64,000 bases of DNA from Prevotella sp. (GTDB lineage: Bacteria; Bacteroidota; Bacteroidia; Bacteroidales; Bacteroidaceae), in assembly GCA_017619445.1 (NCBI GenBank), contig JAFZSI010000041.1, positions 1 to 64,000 on the forward strand. The letters are read 5' to 3'. Made by a program: the position numbers and the translations under genes. The notes under the pieces are model-generated. The model was not told where the DNA came from. It made no database searches and worked only from the letters and a program-made list of their open reading frames with translations. Positions within the stretch are counted from its first letter, which is position 1; the number at the start of each line of letters is the position of its first letter. Below, in pieces: positions 18,483 to 26,443 of this stretch.

Positions 18483-18535
18483 ACGCGGATAAACGTCAAA
18501 GTGACATTACTTTACGCGAAAAAAGAGAAAAAAAT

Positions 18536-18560
18536 CCTTAAAACGAAAGAGATTTTAAGG
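18536..18560. other. Perfect 8-bp hairpin with A-tract before it
   Basis: CCTTAAAA (18536-18543) and TTTTAAGG (18553-18560) form a stem. Seven A residues precede it on the plus strand, so on the minus strand it looks like a terminator, yet no minus-strand gene needs one here. It could still help end the pncC transcript. Confidence 0.4.
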
Positions 18561-18565
18561 AAATG

Positions 18566-18597
18566 TTTGGTTGTTTCATGAAAAGTTTGTAATTTTG
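18566..18597 (+). promoter_or_regulatory. Promoter for the L28-L33 cluster
   Basis: TTTG (18566-18569), 20 bases, then TAATTTTG (18590-18597). Confidence 0.75.
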
Positions 18598-18649
18598 CAC
18601 CCTGTTTGGAATAAGTATCAAAAAACGAAAACAAAAAATTTAGATAGAA

Positions 18650-18913
18650 ATGTCGAAAATTTGTCAAATCACAGGCAAGAAGGCACAAATCGGAAACAAT
18701 GTGTCTCACTCAAAGCACCGCACAAAGAGAAGCTTTGACGTTAACTTGTTCAGCAAGAAATTCTACTATGTAGAGGAGGAATGCTGGATCAGACTTAAGA
18801 TCAGTGCAGCTGGTCTTCGTCTTATTAATAAAGTCGGCTTGGACGCAGCTCTCAAACAGGCTGTTGCGAAAGGCTATATTGACTGGAAGGACATTAAAGT
18901 GATAGGAGACTAA
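18650..18913 (+). CDS. rpmB: Ribosomal protein bL28
   Basis: Large-subunit ribosomal protein of 87 residues. [20 protein letters not shown] is the L28 N-terminus with the GKK and NNVSHS elements, followed by [10 protein letters not shown] and the C-terminal GLRLINK..GLDAAL helix. It heads a short ribosomal cluster and is followed five bases later by rpmG. Confidence 0.97.
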   Translation: MSKICQITGKKAQIGNNVSHSKHRTKRSFDVNLFSKKFYYVEEECWIRLKISAAGLRLINKVGLDAALKQAVAKGYIDWKDIKVIGD

Positions 18914-18918
18914 GCACC

Positions 18919-19110
18919 ATGGCATCAAAGAAAGCAAAAGGCAACAGAGTGCAGGTAATTTTGGAATGCACCGAAATGAAGAACAGTGGTATGCCCGGTA
19001 CAAGCCGTTACATTACGACTAAGAACCGTAAGAATACTCCTGAGAGAATGGAAATGATGAAGTATAATCCAATCCTGAAGAAGATGACCCTTCACAAGGA
19101 GATTAAATAA
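18919..19110 (+). CDS. rpmG: Ribosomal protein bL33
   Basis: 63-residue large-subunit protein. It matches L33 by [29 protein letters not shown] and [15 protein letters not shown]. The zinc-ribbon cysteine pairs of the C+ form are missing (only one Cys is seen), so this is the zinc-independent form. Confidence 0.96.
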   Translation: MASKKAKGNRVQVILECTEMKNSGMPGTSRYITTKNRKNTPERMEMMKYNPILKKMTLHKEIK

Positions 19111-19122
19111 TTTGAACTACAC

Positions 19123-19281
19123 ATGGCAAAGAAAACCGTTGCTACCCTCCACGAAGGTTCGAAGGATGGTCGCGCTTACACAAAGGTTATCAAGATGGTG
19201 AAGAGCCCCAAGACTGGTGCTTACATCTTCGATGAGCAGATGGTTCCCAACGAGGAAGTGAAGGATTTCTTCAAGAACTAA
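19123..19281 (+). CDS. DUF4295 small basic protein
   Basis: A 52-residue frame beginning MAKKTVATLHEGSKDGRAYT and ending DFFKN, 12 bases after rpmG. It matches the DUF4295 family, which in Bacteroidetes regularly follows L28 and L33. It is lysine-rich and probably binds the ribosome or rRNA; this is inferred from context, since no function is established that I know of. It ends before the terminator at 19332. Confidence 0.9.
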   Translation: MAKKTVATLHEGSKDGRAYTKVIKMVKSPKTGAYIFDEQMVPNEEVKDFFKN

Positions 19282-19289
19282 TTCTACGG

Positions 19290-19307
19290 AGATACGGCTA
19301 CGTATCT
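19290..19307. other. Perfect hairpin after DUF4295
   Basis: AGATACG and CGTATCT (19290-19296, 19301-19307) form a 7-bp stem with a GCTA loop. There is no T-tract. It may stabilise the 3' end of the L28-L33-DUF4295 transcript. Confidence 0.45.
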
Positions 19308-19331
19308 ACAAAGAAATACAACTGACAAACA

Positions 19332-19365
19332 AAGGTCGCTACCCGAGGGTGGCGGCCTTTTTAAT
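19332..19365 (+). terminator. Terminator of the L28-L33-DUF4295 operon
   Basis: A GC-rich 12-bp stem with GAG loop (19332-19359, two wobble pairs) is followed by TTTTT. The ftsY start codon lies 65 bases downstream, with a -7-like TACCTTTG at 19405-19412 between. Confidence 0.8.
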
Positions 19366-19429
19366 TTTTATTGGCAAAAATGGCACAGTTTTAAAAAAAA
19401 TTGTTACCTTTGTCGCAAATTGTACAATC

Positions 19430-20386
19430 ATGGGTTTATTCGGATTATTTAATAAAAACAAAAAGGAGACGCTTGACAAAGGACTGGAGAAGACCAAACA
19501 GAGCGTTTTCGACAAACTGGCCAGGGCCGTGGCTGGCAAATCGAAGGTTGACGACGAAGTGCTCGACGACCTGGAGGAGGTGCTCATCACCAGCGATGTA
19601 GGTGTTGACACCACCATCAAAATCATTGAGCGCATCGAGGAGCGTGTGGCACGCGACAAGTATGTGTCCACCTCCGAACTCAACGGTATCCTGAGAGAGG
19701 AGATTGCCGCCCTGCTTGCCGAGAACAATACCGACGACAACGAGAACTGGGATTTGCCCGCAGACCATCGTCCCTACGTCATCCTGGTGGTTGGCGTGAA
19801 CGGTGTTGGCAAGACCACCACCATCGGAAAACTGGCCTATCAGTTCAAACAAGCCGGCAAGAAAGTATATTTGGGCGCCGCCGACACCTTCCGTGCTGCT
19901 GCCGTTGAGCAGCTGTGCATTTGGGGCGAGCGTGTAGGTGTTCCCGTGGTGAAGCAGCAGATGGGTTCCGACCCTGCTTCTGTTGCCTACGACACGCTTT
20001 GTTCGGCAAAGGCCAACGATGCTGACGTGGTGCTCATCGACACGGCCGGCCGTCTGCACAACAAGGTCGGACTGATGAACGAGCTGAAAAAAATCAAGGA
20101 AGTGATGAAGAAAGTGCTTCCCGAGGCACCCGACGAAGTGCTGTTGGTGCTTGACGGCTCAACCGGACAGAACGCCTTTGAGCAGGCGAAGCAGTTTGCC
20201 GCCGTAACCAATATCACCAGCCTTGCCATTACGAAGCTCGACGGCACAGCCAAGGGTGGTGTGGTGATTGGCATCAGCGACCAGCTGAAAGTTCCCGTGA
20301 AATACATCGGTCTGGGTGAGGGTATGGCAGATTTGCAGCTGTTCAACAAGTCCCAGTTTGTAGATTCGTTGTTCAAAACCGATTGA
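19430..20386 (+). CDS. ftsY: Signal recognition particle receptor FtsY
   Basis: Membrane-associated SRP GTPase that delivers translating ribosomes to SecYEG. It has 318 residues. ATG 19430 is chosen because an upstream frame start (19349) would overlap the terminator and promoter. A short N-terminal segment (MGLFGLFNKNKK) replaces the acidic A domain of E. coli. The NG domain is complete: G1 GVNGVGKTTTIGKLA, DTFRAAAVEQL, G3 DTAGRLHNK, G4 TKLDGTAKGG and GLGEGMADLQLF. Confidence 0.97.
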   Translation: MGLFGLFNKNKKETLDKGLEKTKQSVFDKLARAVAGKSKVDDEVLDDLEEVLITSDVGVDTTIKIIERIEERVARDKYVSTSELNGILREEIAALLAENNTDDNENWDLPADHRPYVILVVGVNGVGKTTTIGKLAYQFKQAGKKVYLGAADTFRAAAVEQLCIWGERVGVPVVKQQMGSDPASVAYDTLCSAKANDADVVLIDTAGRLHNKVGLMNELKKIKEVMKKVLPEAPDEVLLVLDGSTGQNAFEQAKQFAAVTNITSLAITKLDGTAKGGVVIGISDQLKVPVKYIGLGEGMADLQLFNKSQFVDSLFKTD

Positions 20387-20411
20387 GAGAGTGTTTAAAT
20401 AACGGTGCGTT

Positions 20412-21710
20412 GTGATTAAGAATCAGATAGATATCATCACGATGGGTTGCTCGAAAAACCTGGTCGATAGCGAGTTGCTTATGAAGCAATTCCTGGCCAA
20501 CGGATATACGTGCACCCACGACAGCAAGCGACCGCGCGGTGAGATTGTTGTCATCAATACTTGTGGTTTTATCAACGACGCGAAAGAGGAAAGTATCAAC
20601 GCCATTCTCGAGTTTGCCCAGGCCAAGCAGCAAGGGCGCATCCACCAGCTCTACGTCATGGGTTGCCTTTCACAACGCTACCGCAAGGAGCTTGAGGCCG
20701 AGATTCCAGAGGTGGACAAATACTACGGCAAGTTCGACTACAAGCAGTTGCTTGCCGACTTGGGTAAGGCAGAGATTCCATCGTGCGCAGGAGAGCGCCA
20801 TCTCACCACGCCCCGCCATTACGCCTACCTGAAAATCAGCGAAGGGTGCGACCGCCATTGTGCCTACTGTGCCATTCCCGTCATCACGGGTCGTCATGTG
20901 AGCCGTCCGATGAACGAGATTCTCAGCGAGGTGCGCAATTTGGTTGCCCAGGGCGTGAAAGAGTTTCAGGTCATCGCACAGGAGCTTACCTATTACGGCA
21001 TTGACATTGATGGAAAACAGCAGATAGCCGAGCTCATTGAAGCAATGGCCGACATACCAGGCGTGAAGTGGATACGTCTCCACTATGCCTATCCCGCCCA
21101 TTTCCCCTTCGAGCTGCTCCGCGTGATGCGCGAGAAGGCTAATGTGTGCAAGTATCTCGATATTGCCCTGCAACACATCTCCGACCACATGCTCACGGCC
21201 ATGCACCGCCATGTGACGAAGGAGGAAACCTACGAGCTGGTGCGCCGATTGCGTGCTGAGGTGCCGGGAATACATCTGCGAACAACCCTCATGGTGGGTT
21301 TCCCAGGTGAGACCGACGACGATTTCGAGCAGCTGATGGAGTTTACACGTTGGGCTCGTTTCGACTGCATGGGTGCCTTTGCCTATTCAGAGGAGGAAGA
21401 TACCTATAGCGGCATTCACTATGAGGATGATGTGCCGCCAGAGGTGAAACGAAAGAGGCTCGACCGCCTCATGGCCCTGCAACAAGACATCAGCGCCGAA
21501 CTGCAGGCGGCTAAGGTGGGTACAATCATGCGCGTGGTCATCGACAGGAAAGAAGGTGACTACTATGTGGGGCGTACGGAGTTCAGCTCTCCCGAGGTTG
21601 ACCCCGAGGTGCTCATACCTGCCGACAGTCGCGCATTGCGCACAGGGCGTTTCTACAATGTTTTAATCACACGGTCAGAAGAATTTGATTTATACGGAAT
21701 AGTGCCATGA
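20412..21710 (+). CDS. rimO: Ribosomal protein S12 methylthiotransferase RimO
   Basis: Radical-SAM enzyme that methylthiolates an aspartate of ribosomal protein S12. It has 432 residues and starts at GTG 20412. The N-terminal cluster cysteines are in MGCSKNLVDSELL, NTCGFINDAKEES and MGCLSQRY. The radical-SAM motif is SEGCDRHCAYCAIP (CxxxCxxC), and the C-terminal TRAM region includes VGTIMRVVIDRKEGDYYVGR. Its end overlaps the HU gene by four bases (ATGA), so rimO, hup and the HU-LysM gene form an operon. Confidence 0.96.
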   Translation: MIKNQIDIITMGCSKNLVDSELLMKQFLANGYTCTHDSKRPRGEIVVINTCGFINDAKEESINAILEFAQAKQQGRIHQLYVMGCLSQRYRKELEAEIPEVDKYYGKFDYKQLLADLGKAEIPSCAGERHLTTPRHYAYLKISEGCDRHCAYCAIPVITGRHVSRPMNEILSEVRNLVAQGVKEFQVIAQELTYYGIDIDGKQQIAELIEAMADIPGVKWIRLHYAYPAHFPFELLRVMREKANVCKYLDIALQHISDHMLTAMHRHVTKEETYELVRRLRAEVPGIHLRTTLMVGFPGETDDDFEQLMEFTRWARFDCMGAFAYSEEEDTYSGIHYEDDVPPEVKRKRLDRLMALQQDISAELQAAKVGTIMRVVIDRKEGDYYVGRTEFSSPEVDPEVLIPADSRALRTGRFYNVLITRSEEFDLYGIVP

Positions 21711-22000
21711 ACAACAAAGATTTCATAGCAGAACTGTCTCAGCGTATGGGTTATACGCAAGACGACACCCAGCGAATCATGCGCTCAACGATTGATGCCA
21801 TGAGCAGCAGCTTGCAAGGCGGCGACACCGTCTCGCTGAACAATTTCGGTACTTTCGAGGTGAAGAAACGTCTCGAGAGGGTGGTTGTCAACCCTACTAC
21901 CCGCAAACGGATGCTTGTGCCACCCAAACTGGTGCTCAGTTTCAAGCCCGTGGCTTCCGTCAAAGAGAAACTAAAGACAGGAGGACAGAAGGATGAGTAG
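21707..22000 (+). CDS. HU-family DNA-binding protein
   Basis: Nucleoid protein of 97 residues. It has the HU/IHF fold: two N-terminal helices (FIAELSQRMGYTQDDTQRIM), the dimer strand DTVSLNNFGTFEVKKR, and a DNA-binding arm including VVVNPTTRKRMLVPPK. The arm carries NPTT in place of the typical NPxTG. It overlaps both rimO (4 bases) and the following HU-LysM gene (8 bases), suggesting the two HU proteins are made together and may pair. Confidence 0.92.
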   Translation: MNNKDFIAELSQRMGYTQDDTQRIMRSTIDAMSSSLQGGDTVSLNNFGTFEVKKRLERVVVNPTTRKRMLVPPKLVLSFKPVASVKEKLKTGGQKDE

Positions 22001-23990
22001 AATAGCCATCATCGATTTGGCTCGTGTGGTAGCCAAGAAGCACCGCATGACCATCCGCGAGAGCGAAAAGTTCATCAGCGCATTCATCGACGTGGTGAAC
22101 TACGGTTTGCGCATCGACAAGCAGGTGAAAGTGAAGGGGCTTGGCACCTTCAAAGTCATTGATACCAAGAGCCGAAAGAGCGTAAACATCAAGACGGGTG
22201 AAACCATCGTTATCGAGGGCAGGGGCAAGATTACGTTCACGCCTGACCCCGTGATGCGCGACATCATCAACAAGCCTTTCTCGCAATTTGAAACCGTGGC
22301 CATTAACGACGGTGTGGTGTTCGATGACATAGAACAGGTGGAGCTCAACGATATTGCCGACCTTGACGAGGCTGTCGAGGGCTTCGAGGAAACTCCAATT
22401 GCAGCCGTTGCTTCCTTGGCTCCTGAAGGCGAAACAGAGCCAGTGCAGGAGAATGCAGAGCCCGAGAACATTACGGTGGAGGAGGAAATTGTGCCCGAGC
22501 CCAAACAGCCTGCAGTTTCCGAGGAGGAGATTGTGGCTGAGCCTATTGCAGAAGAAATTCCTGAGGAGTTGCCCGAGGAGAACCCTTTGGCAGAGATGGT
22601 TGAGCCAGAGCCATTGCTTGTTTCTGAGGTGGAGGAAGAAGAGAAAGTGCCCGATGTTGTTCCCGTAGCTGCCGTAGCAGCTTTAGCGGCCACAGATGAG
22701 CAGGAGTCGGTAGAGAAGTCTGTTCAGGAGCCGATTGAGAAGCTTGTGGAGGAGCCTGTAGAGGAACAACCCATCGAGGAACCCGCAGAAGAACCTGTAA
22801 CAGAGACCGAACAGCCTGTTTCTGAAGAAGTTGTTCCCGAAGAACCAACAGCTGAAGAACCAACCGAGCAACCTGTTATAGAAGAACCATTAGAAGAACC
22901 ATTAGAAGAACGCGTTATAGAAGAAACTCCCGAACAATCTGCAGACGAGGATGTTTCTGATGAGCCTGTTTCTGAGGAAACTCACGAGGAAACACCTGAG
23001 GAGGCGTTGGAAGTGGAGCCGTTGGAGAGTCATGCGTCGAGATTCGACCCCAAGGTATTCGAAGACCGTCGTGCCCGTACGCTTGACCATTACCGTAGCT
23101 ATAGCGAAGAACTTGAATATGAGCTCGACCGCCTGTCAACACGCAGGAAATGGTTCACCGCACTTGCTGCCCTGCTTGTGATTGCGGCTGCCGTGGGAGG
23201 CTTCTATGCTGGCCGTCAGATGACTATCAACAAGTTCCAGGAACAGTATCAGACAACACTTGTTGACGAGATTTCCGAAGACTCCATCTCAAGCATCATG
23301 GCTGAGGAGGCAAAGGCTGATTCTGCTGCCAAAGCTGAAAAATATGCCAAGCTAAAAGAGCAGAGCGAACTGCGACGGAAGGCCATGCAGCAGTCGGAAA
23401 AGACGACGAATGAATATAATATTGCCCGCGACCGCGCAGAGCAGATGACCGCCAGCAAAATGGAAAAGGAACAGGCGGAGAAAGCCCGTTATGAGGCCGA
23501 ACTGAAGGCGAAGGAACAGGAACGTCTTGCTAAGGCTCAGGCTGCTCAGGCTGCCGCCCAGAAACAAGCCGCTGCTCAGGCTGCCGCCCAGAAACAAGCT
23601 GCAGTTCAGGCTGCCGCCCAGAAACAAGCCGCTGCTCAGGCTGCCGCACAAAAACAAGCTGCACAGGCTGCCGCCCAGAAACAAGCCGCTGCTCAGGCTG
23701 CTGCCCAAAAGCAGGCCGCAGCTCAGAAAGCTGCCAGCAAGCCTATCCCCGTATCATCTGACAAATACGACCAGATGAGTGCTGCTGTACGCCTCGGAGC
23801 CTACCGCATCGTGGGTATCGACCAGACAATCACCGTGCGCAAGGGACAGACCCTCAAGTCTATTTCCAAGGCCTATTTCGGCCCTGGCATGGAGTGTTAC
23901 GTCGAGGCTATTAATGGTGGCATCAAGGAAGTTACTGAAGGGCAGAAGCTGAAGATTCCCAAACTCGAGCTGAAGAAGAAAAAGCAATAA
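21993..23990 (+). CDS. HU-domain / transmembrane / LysM-like fusion protein
   Basis: 665 residues in an unusual order. Residues 1-95 form an HU/IHF-like domain (LARVVAKKHRMTIRESEKF, VKVKGLGTFKVIDTKSRK, KITFTPDPVMRDIINKPF). Residues about 110-345 are a Glu/Pro-rich spacer of repeated EEP units. A single membrane segment lies at about 387-408 (WFTALAALLVIAAAVGGFYAG). Next come a charged coiled-coil stretch and an Ala/Gln repeat region (about 515-580). The C-terminus (about 600-655, ITVRKGQTLKSISKAYFG) resembles a LysM peptidoglycan-binding module. The layout fits a protein with its HU part in the cytoplasm and LysM in the periplasm, linking chromosome to cell wall. This role is my inference. 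Confidence 0.85.
   Translation: MSRIAIIDLARVVAKKHRMTIRESEKFISAFIDVVNYGLRIDKQVKVKGLGTFKVIDTKSRKSVNIKTGETIVIEGRGKITFTPDPVMRDIINKPFSQFETVAINDGVVFDDIEQVELNDIADLDEAVEGFEETPIAAVASLAPEGETEPVQENAEPENITVEEEIVPEPKQPAVSEEEIVAEPIAEEIPEELPEENPLAEMVEPEPLLVSEVEEEEKVPDVVPVAAVAALAATDEQESVEKSVQEPIEKLVEEPVEEQPIEEPAEEPVTETEQPVSEEVVPEEPTAEEPTEQPVIEEPLEEPLEERVIEETPEQSADEDVSDEPVSEETHEETPEEALEVEPLESHASRFDPKVFEDRRARTLDHYRSYSEELEYELDRLSTRRKWFTALAALLVIAAAVGGFYAGRQMTINKFQEQYQTTLVDEISEDSISSIMAEEAKADSAAKAEKYAKLKEQSELRRKAMQQSEKTTNEYNIARDRAEQMTASKMEKEQAEKARYEAELKAKEQERLAKAQAAQAAAQKQAAAQAAAQKQAAVQAAAQKQAAAQAAAQKQAAQAAAQKQAAAQAAAQKQAAAQKAASKPIPVSSDKYDQMSAAVRLGAYRIVGIDQTITVRKGQTLKSISKAYFGPGMECYVEAINGGIKEVTEGQKLKIPKLELKKKKQ
23547..23723 (+). 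repeat. 30-bp tandem repeat inside the HU-LysM gene
   Basis: About six units of 27-30 bases beginning CAGGCTGCCGCCCAGAAACA encode repeated AAAQKQAAAQ. Copy number may vary between strains, changing spacer length without shifting the frame. Confidence 0.85.
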
Positions 23991-24020
23991 GAACCAATAG
24001 AATCATAAGCAAAAGGTTTT

Positions 24021-24060
24021 ACCAGGGAGACGCCAGTCAATGGCTTTTCCCTGGTTTTTT
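24021..24060 (+). terminator. Terminator of the rimO-HU-HU/LysM operon
   Basis: ACCAGGGA..GCCA (24021-24035) pairs with TGGC..TCCCTGGT (24041-24054) and is followed by a T-run to 24060. Between here and the moxR promoter (24061-24332) I see only the palindromic repeat at 24160. Confidence 0.88.
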
Positions 24061-24159
24061 GTTTCTTTCCACTTTCCCCCTTTGCCAAGACTCTTTTAAT
24101 CCACACATAGCACCGCTTGGTAATTGCAGCTATTGACACTGTGAGCACAAAGTGTTGAG

Positions 24160-24193
24160 TTACGTTCAGATTTTCTAGAAAATTTGCATATAA
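24160..24193 (+). repeat. CTAG-centred palindromic repeat, copy 3
   Basis: 34-bp unit: left arm TTACGTTCAGA, centre TTTTCTAGAAAA (perfect), right arm AATTTGCATATAA. Flanks CACAAAGTGTTGAG and AGCATTGCTTTG are themselves inverted relative to each other. Confidence 0.75.
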
Positions 24194-24332
24194 AGCATTG
24201 CTTTGTTTTGGCTATTGTTTTGGTTTATGGCCGTGGGTTTGATGATGATTTTCAAAATGTGGTTGATAAATGAGAAAGTTTCTTAAAATGTAGGCTTTGA
24301 GCCCTTTTTTTAATATTATTTAGTTGCTATTC

Positions 24333-24364
24333 TTTGCCTCGGTGGTGATATTGTTGTACTTTTG
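24333..24364 (+). promoter_or_regulatory. Promoter for the Bat operon
   Basis: TTTG (24333-24336), 20 bases, then TACTTTTG (24357-24364). The leader before moxR is about 70 bases. Confidence 0.75.
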
Positions 24365-24439
24365 CAATTCGAAAAAGGTTGCCGTGCCTTTGTGCGTGGC
24401 GTTAACAAGCAACATAACAACTAAAACAATATTTCAATT

Positions 24440-25435
24440 ATGGCAGAAGCTATTGATATCCGCGAGTTGAACATCATGATTGAACAACAGAGCGCGTTTG
24501 TGACGAGGCTGACCAGCGGCATGGACCGCGTGATAGTGGGTCAGAAGCACTTGGTTGACTCCTTGCTCATCGGTTTGCTGAGCGACGGCCACATCCTGTT
24601 GGAGGGTGTGCCCGGACTGGCTAAGACGCTGGCGATAAAGACGCTGGCGCAGCTGATTGACGCCGACTACAGCCGTATTCAGTTCACGCCCGACCTGTTG
24701 CCTGCCGACGTGATTGGCACGATGATTTATTCGCAGAAGGACGAGAAGTTCCAGGTGAAGAAAGGCCCCGTGTTTGCCAACTTTGTGCTGGCCGACGAGA
24801 TAAACCGTGCCCCGGCAAAGGTGCAGAGTGCGCTGCTGGAGGCCATGCAGGAGCACCAGGTGACCATTGGCAGCGACACGTTTGCCCTGCCGAACCCGTT
24901 CCTTGTGATGGCCACGCAGAACCCCATTGAGCAGGAGGGCACTTATCCGCTGCCTGAGGCCCAGGTGGACCGTTTCATGCTGAAGGTGGTGATTGACTAT
25001 CCTACCATTGAAGAGGAGAAGAAAATCATCCGCGAGAACATCGGCGAGGGTATTCCCACGGTGGCTCCCGTCACCACTGCCCAGGAGATTCTGAAGGCGC
25101 GTGAGGTGGTGCGCGAGGTGTATCTCGACGAGAAGATTGAGCAGTATATTGCCGACATCGTGTTTGCCACGCGCTATCCCGACCGTTACGGCATGGCTGA
25201 GCTGAGCGACCTGATTACTTTCGGCGGCTCTCCCCGCGCCAGCATCAACCTGGCAAAGGCTGCCCGTGCCTACGCGTTCATAAAACGCCGCGGCTATGTG
25301 AAGCCCGAGGATGTGCGTGCCGTTGTGCACGGCGTGCTGCGCCACCGCATCGGCCTGTCTTATGAGGCAGAGGCCACCAACGTGTCGAGCGAGCAGATTG
25401 TGAGCAAGATTGTGAACAGGGTGGAAGTGCCCTGA
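24440..25435 (+). CDS. MoxR-family AAA+ ATPase
   Basis: Chaperone-like ATPase of 331 residues, first gene of the Bat operon. Walker A is GVPGLAKT (MoxR form), Walker B is VLADEINR, with sensor/arginine regions in ATQNPIEQEGTYPLPEAQ and FGGSPRASINLAKAAR. MoxR proteins act with VWA-domain partners such as DUF58 and Bat proteins, probably inserting metal ions or remodelling complexes at the inner membrane. The following gene is 71 bases downstream. Confidence 0.94.
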   Translation: MAEAIDIRELNIMIEQQSAFVTRLTSGMDRVIVGQKHLVDSLLIGLLSDGHILLEGVPGLAKTLAIKTLAQLIDADYSRIQFTPDLLPADVIGTMIYSQKDEKFQVKKGPVFANFVLADEINRAPAKVQSALLEAMQEHQVTIGSDTFALPNPFLVMATQNPIEQEGTYPLPEAQVDRFMLKVVIDYPTIEEEKKIIRENIGEGIPTVAPVTTAQEILKAREVVREVYLDEKIEQYIADIVFATRYPDRYGMAELSDLITFGGSPRASINLAKAARAYAFIKRRGYVKPEDVRAVVHGVLRHRIGLSYEAEATNVSSEQIVSKIVNRVEVP

Positions 25436-25506
25436 TTTGACAATTAGACTATTTTACCATTGGACATTTGTGAAATAATACATTTGTGAAATAGTAGAAT
25501 TAGAGC

Positions 25507-26379
25507 GTGGAGACGAGCGACATACTGAACAAAGTAAGGAAGATTGAGATTAAGACGCGCGGACTGAGCGCCAACATCTTCGCCGGCCAGTATCATTCGG
25601 CCTTTAAGGGCCGTGGTATGGCTTTCAGTGAGGTGCGCGAGTATCAGTTCGGCGACGATGTGCGCGACATCGACTGGAATGTCACGGCCCGCTTCCACAA
25701 GCCTTACGTCAAGGTGTTTGAAGAGGAGCGCGAACTGACGGTGATGTTGCTCATCGACGTGAGCGGCTCGCTGGACTTCGGCACTCAGAAGCAGTTGAAG
25801 AAAGACATGGTGACCGAGATTGCCGCCACATTGGCTTTCAGCGCCATTCAGAACAACGACAAGATTGGTGTCATCTTCTTCTCGGACAAGATTGAGAAGT
25901 ACATTCCGCCGAAGAAGGGCCGCAAGCATATTCTATACATCATCCGCGAGATGCTCGACTTTCACCCCGAGAGCACCCGCACCGACGTGCGTATGGCTGT
26001 GGAGTTTCTGACGAGCGTCATCAAGCGCCGCTGCACGGCATTCATCCTGAGCGACTTCTACGTGCGCAACAACTTTGAGAATGCGCTGACCATCTGCAAC
26101 CGCAAGCACGACGTGGTGGCCATTCAGGTGTACGACCTTCGCGCCAAGCAACTGCCCGACGTGGGTCTGATGCGCGTGGTGGATGCTGAGACGGGCCACG
26201 AGATGTATATCGACACAGGCAGCAAACGCCTGCGCCGTGCGCACACCGCCTACTGGCTTGAACGGCAGGCAGAACTGAAGCAGACGTTCAACAAGAGCAA
26301 TGTGGACAGTGTGACCATCGCCACCAACGACGACTATGTGAAGGCGCTCCTGCAACTGTTTGCCATGAGAGGAGTGTGA
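25507..26379 (+). CDS. DUF58 protein (VWA-like)
   Basis: 290-residue cytoplasmic partner of MoxR. The start is GTG 25507. It carries the DUF58 hallmark FGDDVRDIDWNVTARF (about residues 51-66), then ELTVMLLIDVSGSLDFGT (written in part), a degenerate MIDAS DxSxS motif (DVSGS) as in von Willebrand A folds. No membrane segment is present. It is the second gene of the Bat operon. Confidence 0.92.
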   Translation: METSDILNKVRKIEIKTRGLSANIFAGQYHSAFKGRGMAFSEVREYQFGDDVRDIDWNVTARFHKPYVKVFEEERELTVMLLIDVSGSLDFGTQKQLKKDMVTEIAATLAFSAIQNNDKIGVIFFSDKIEKYIPPKKGRKHILYIIREMLDFHPESTRTDVRMAVEFLTSVIKRRCTAFILSDFYVRNNFENALTICNRKHDVVAIQVYDLRAKQLPDVGLMRVVDAETGHEMYIDTGSKRLRRAHTAYWLERQAELKQTFNKSNVDSVTIATNDDYVKALLQLFAMRGV

Positions 26380-26438
26380 GTAAAGGAGAAAAGGAGTAAA
26401 GGAGAAAAGGAGTAAAGGAGTAAAGGAGAGAAGGAGTT
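26379..26438 (+). repeat. Purine-rich GGAGTAAA/GGAGAAAA tandem tract
   Basis: About six short units of AGTAAAGGAG and AGAAAAGGAG fill the gap between the DUF58 and BatX-like genes. Similar tracts occur at 49100-49145 and 60398-60440. They resemble repeated Shine-Dalgarno sequence but occur in non-coding repeats elsewhere, so I do not read them as ribosome sites. Confidence 0.75.
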
Positions 26439-26443
26439 TAAAG

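Noticed and set aside
18536..18560. Minus-strand terminator between pncC and rpmB
   Set aside because: It has the right shape on the minus strand, but nothing transcribed leftward is apparent, so I list it only as a hairpin.
23547..23723. Regular 30-bp repeats as a possible CRISPR array
   Set aside because: The units are contiguous with no spacers and encode an Ala/Gln repeat in frame.
26379..26438. Repeated Shine-Dalgarno sites before the BatX-like gene
   Set aside because: The same purine units occur in gaps where no gene begins, and genes in this window generally lack such sites.
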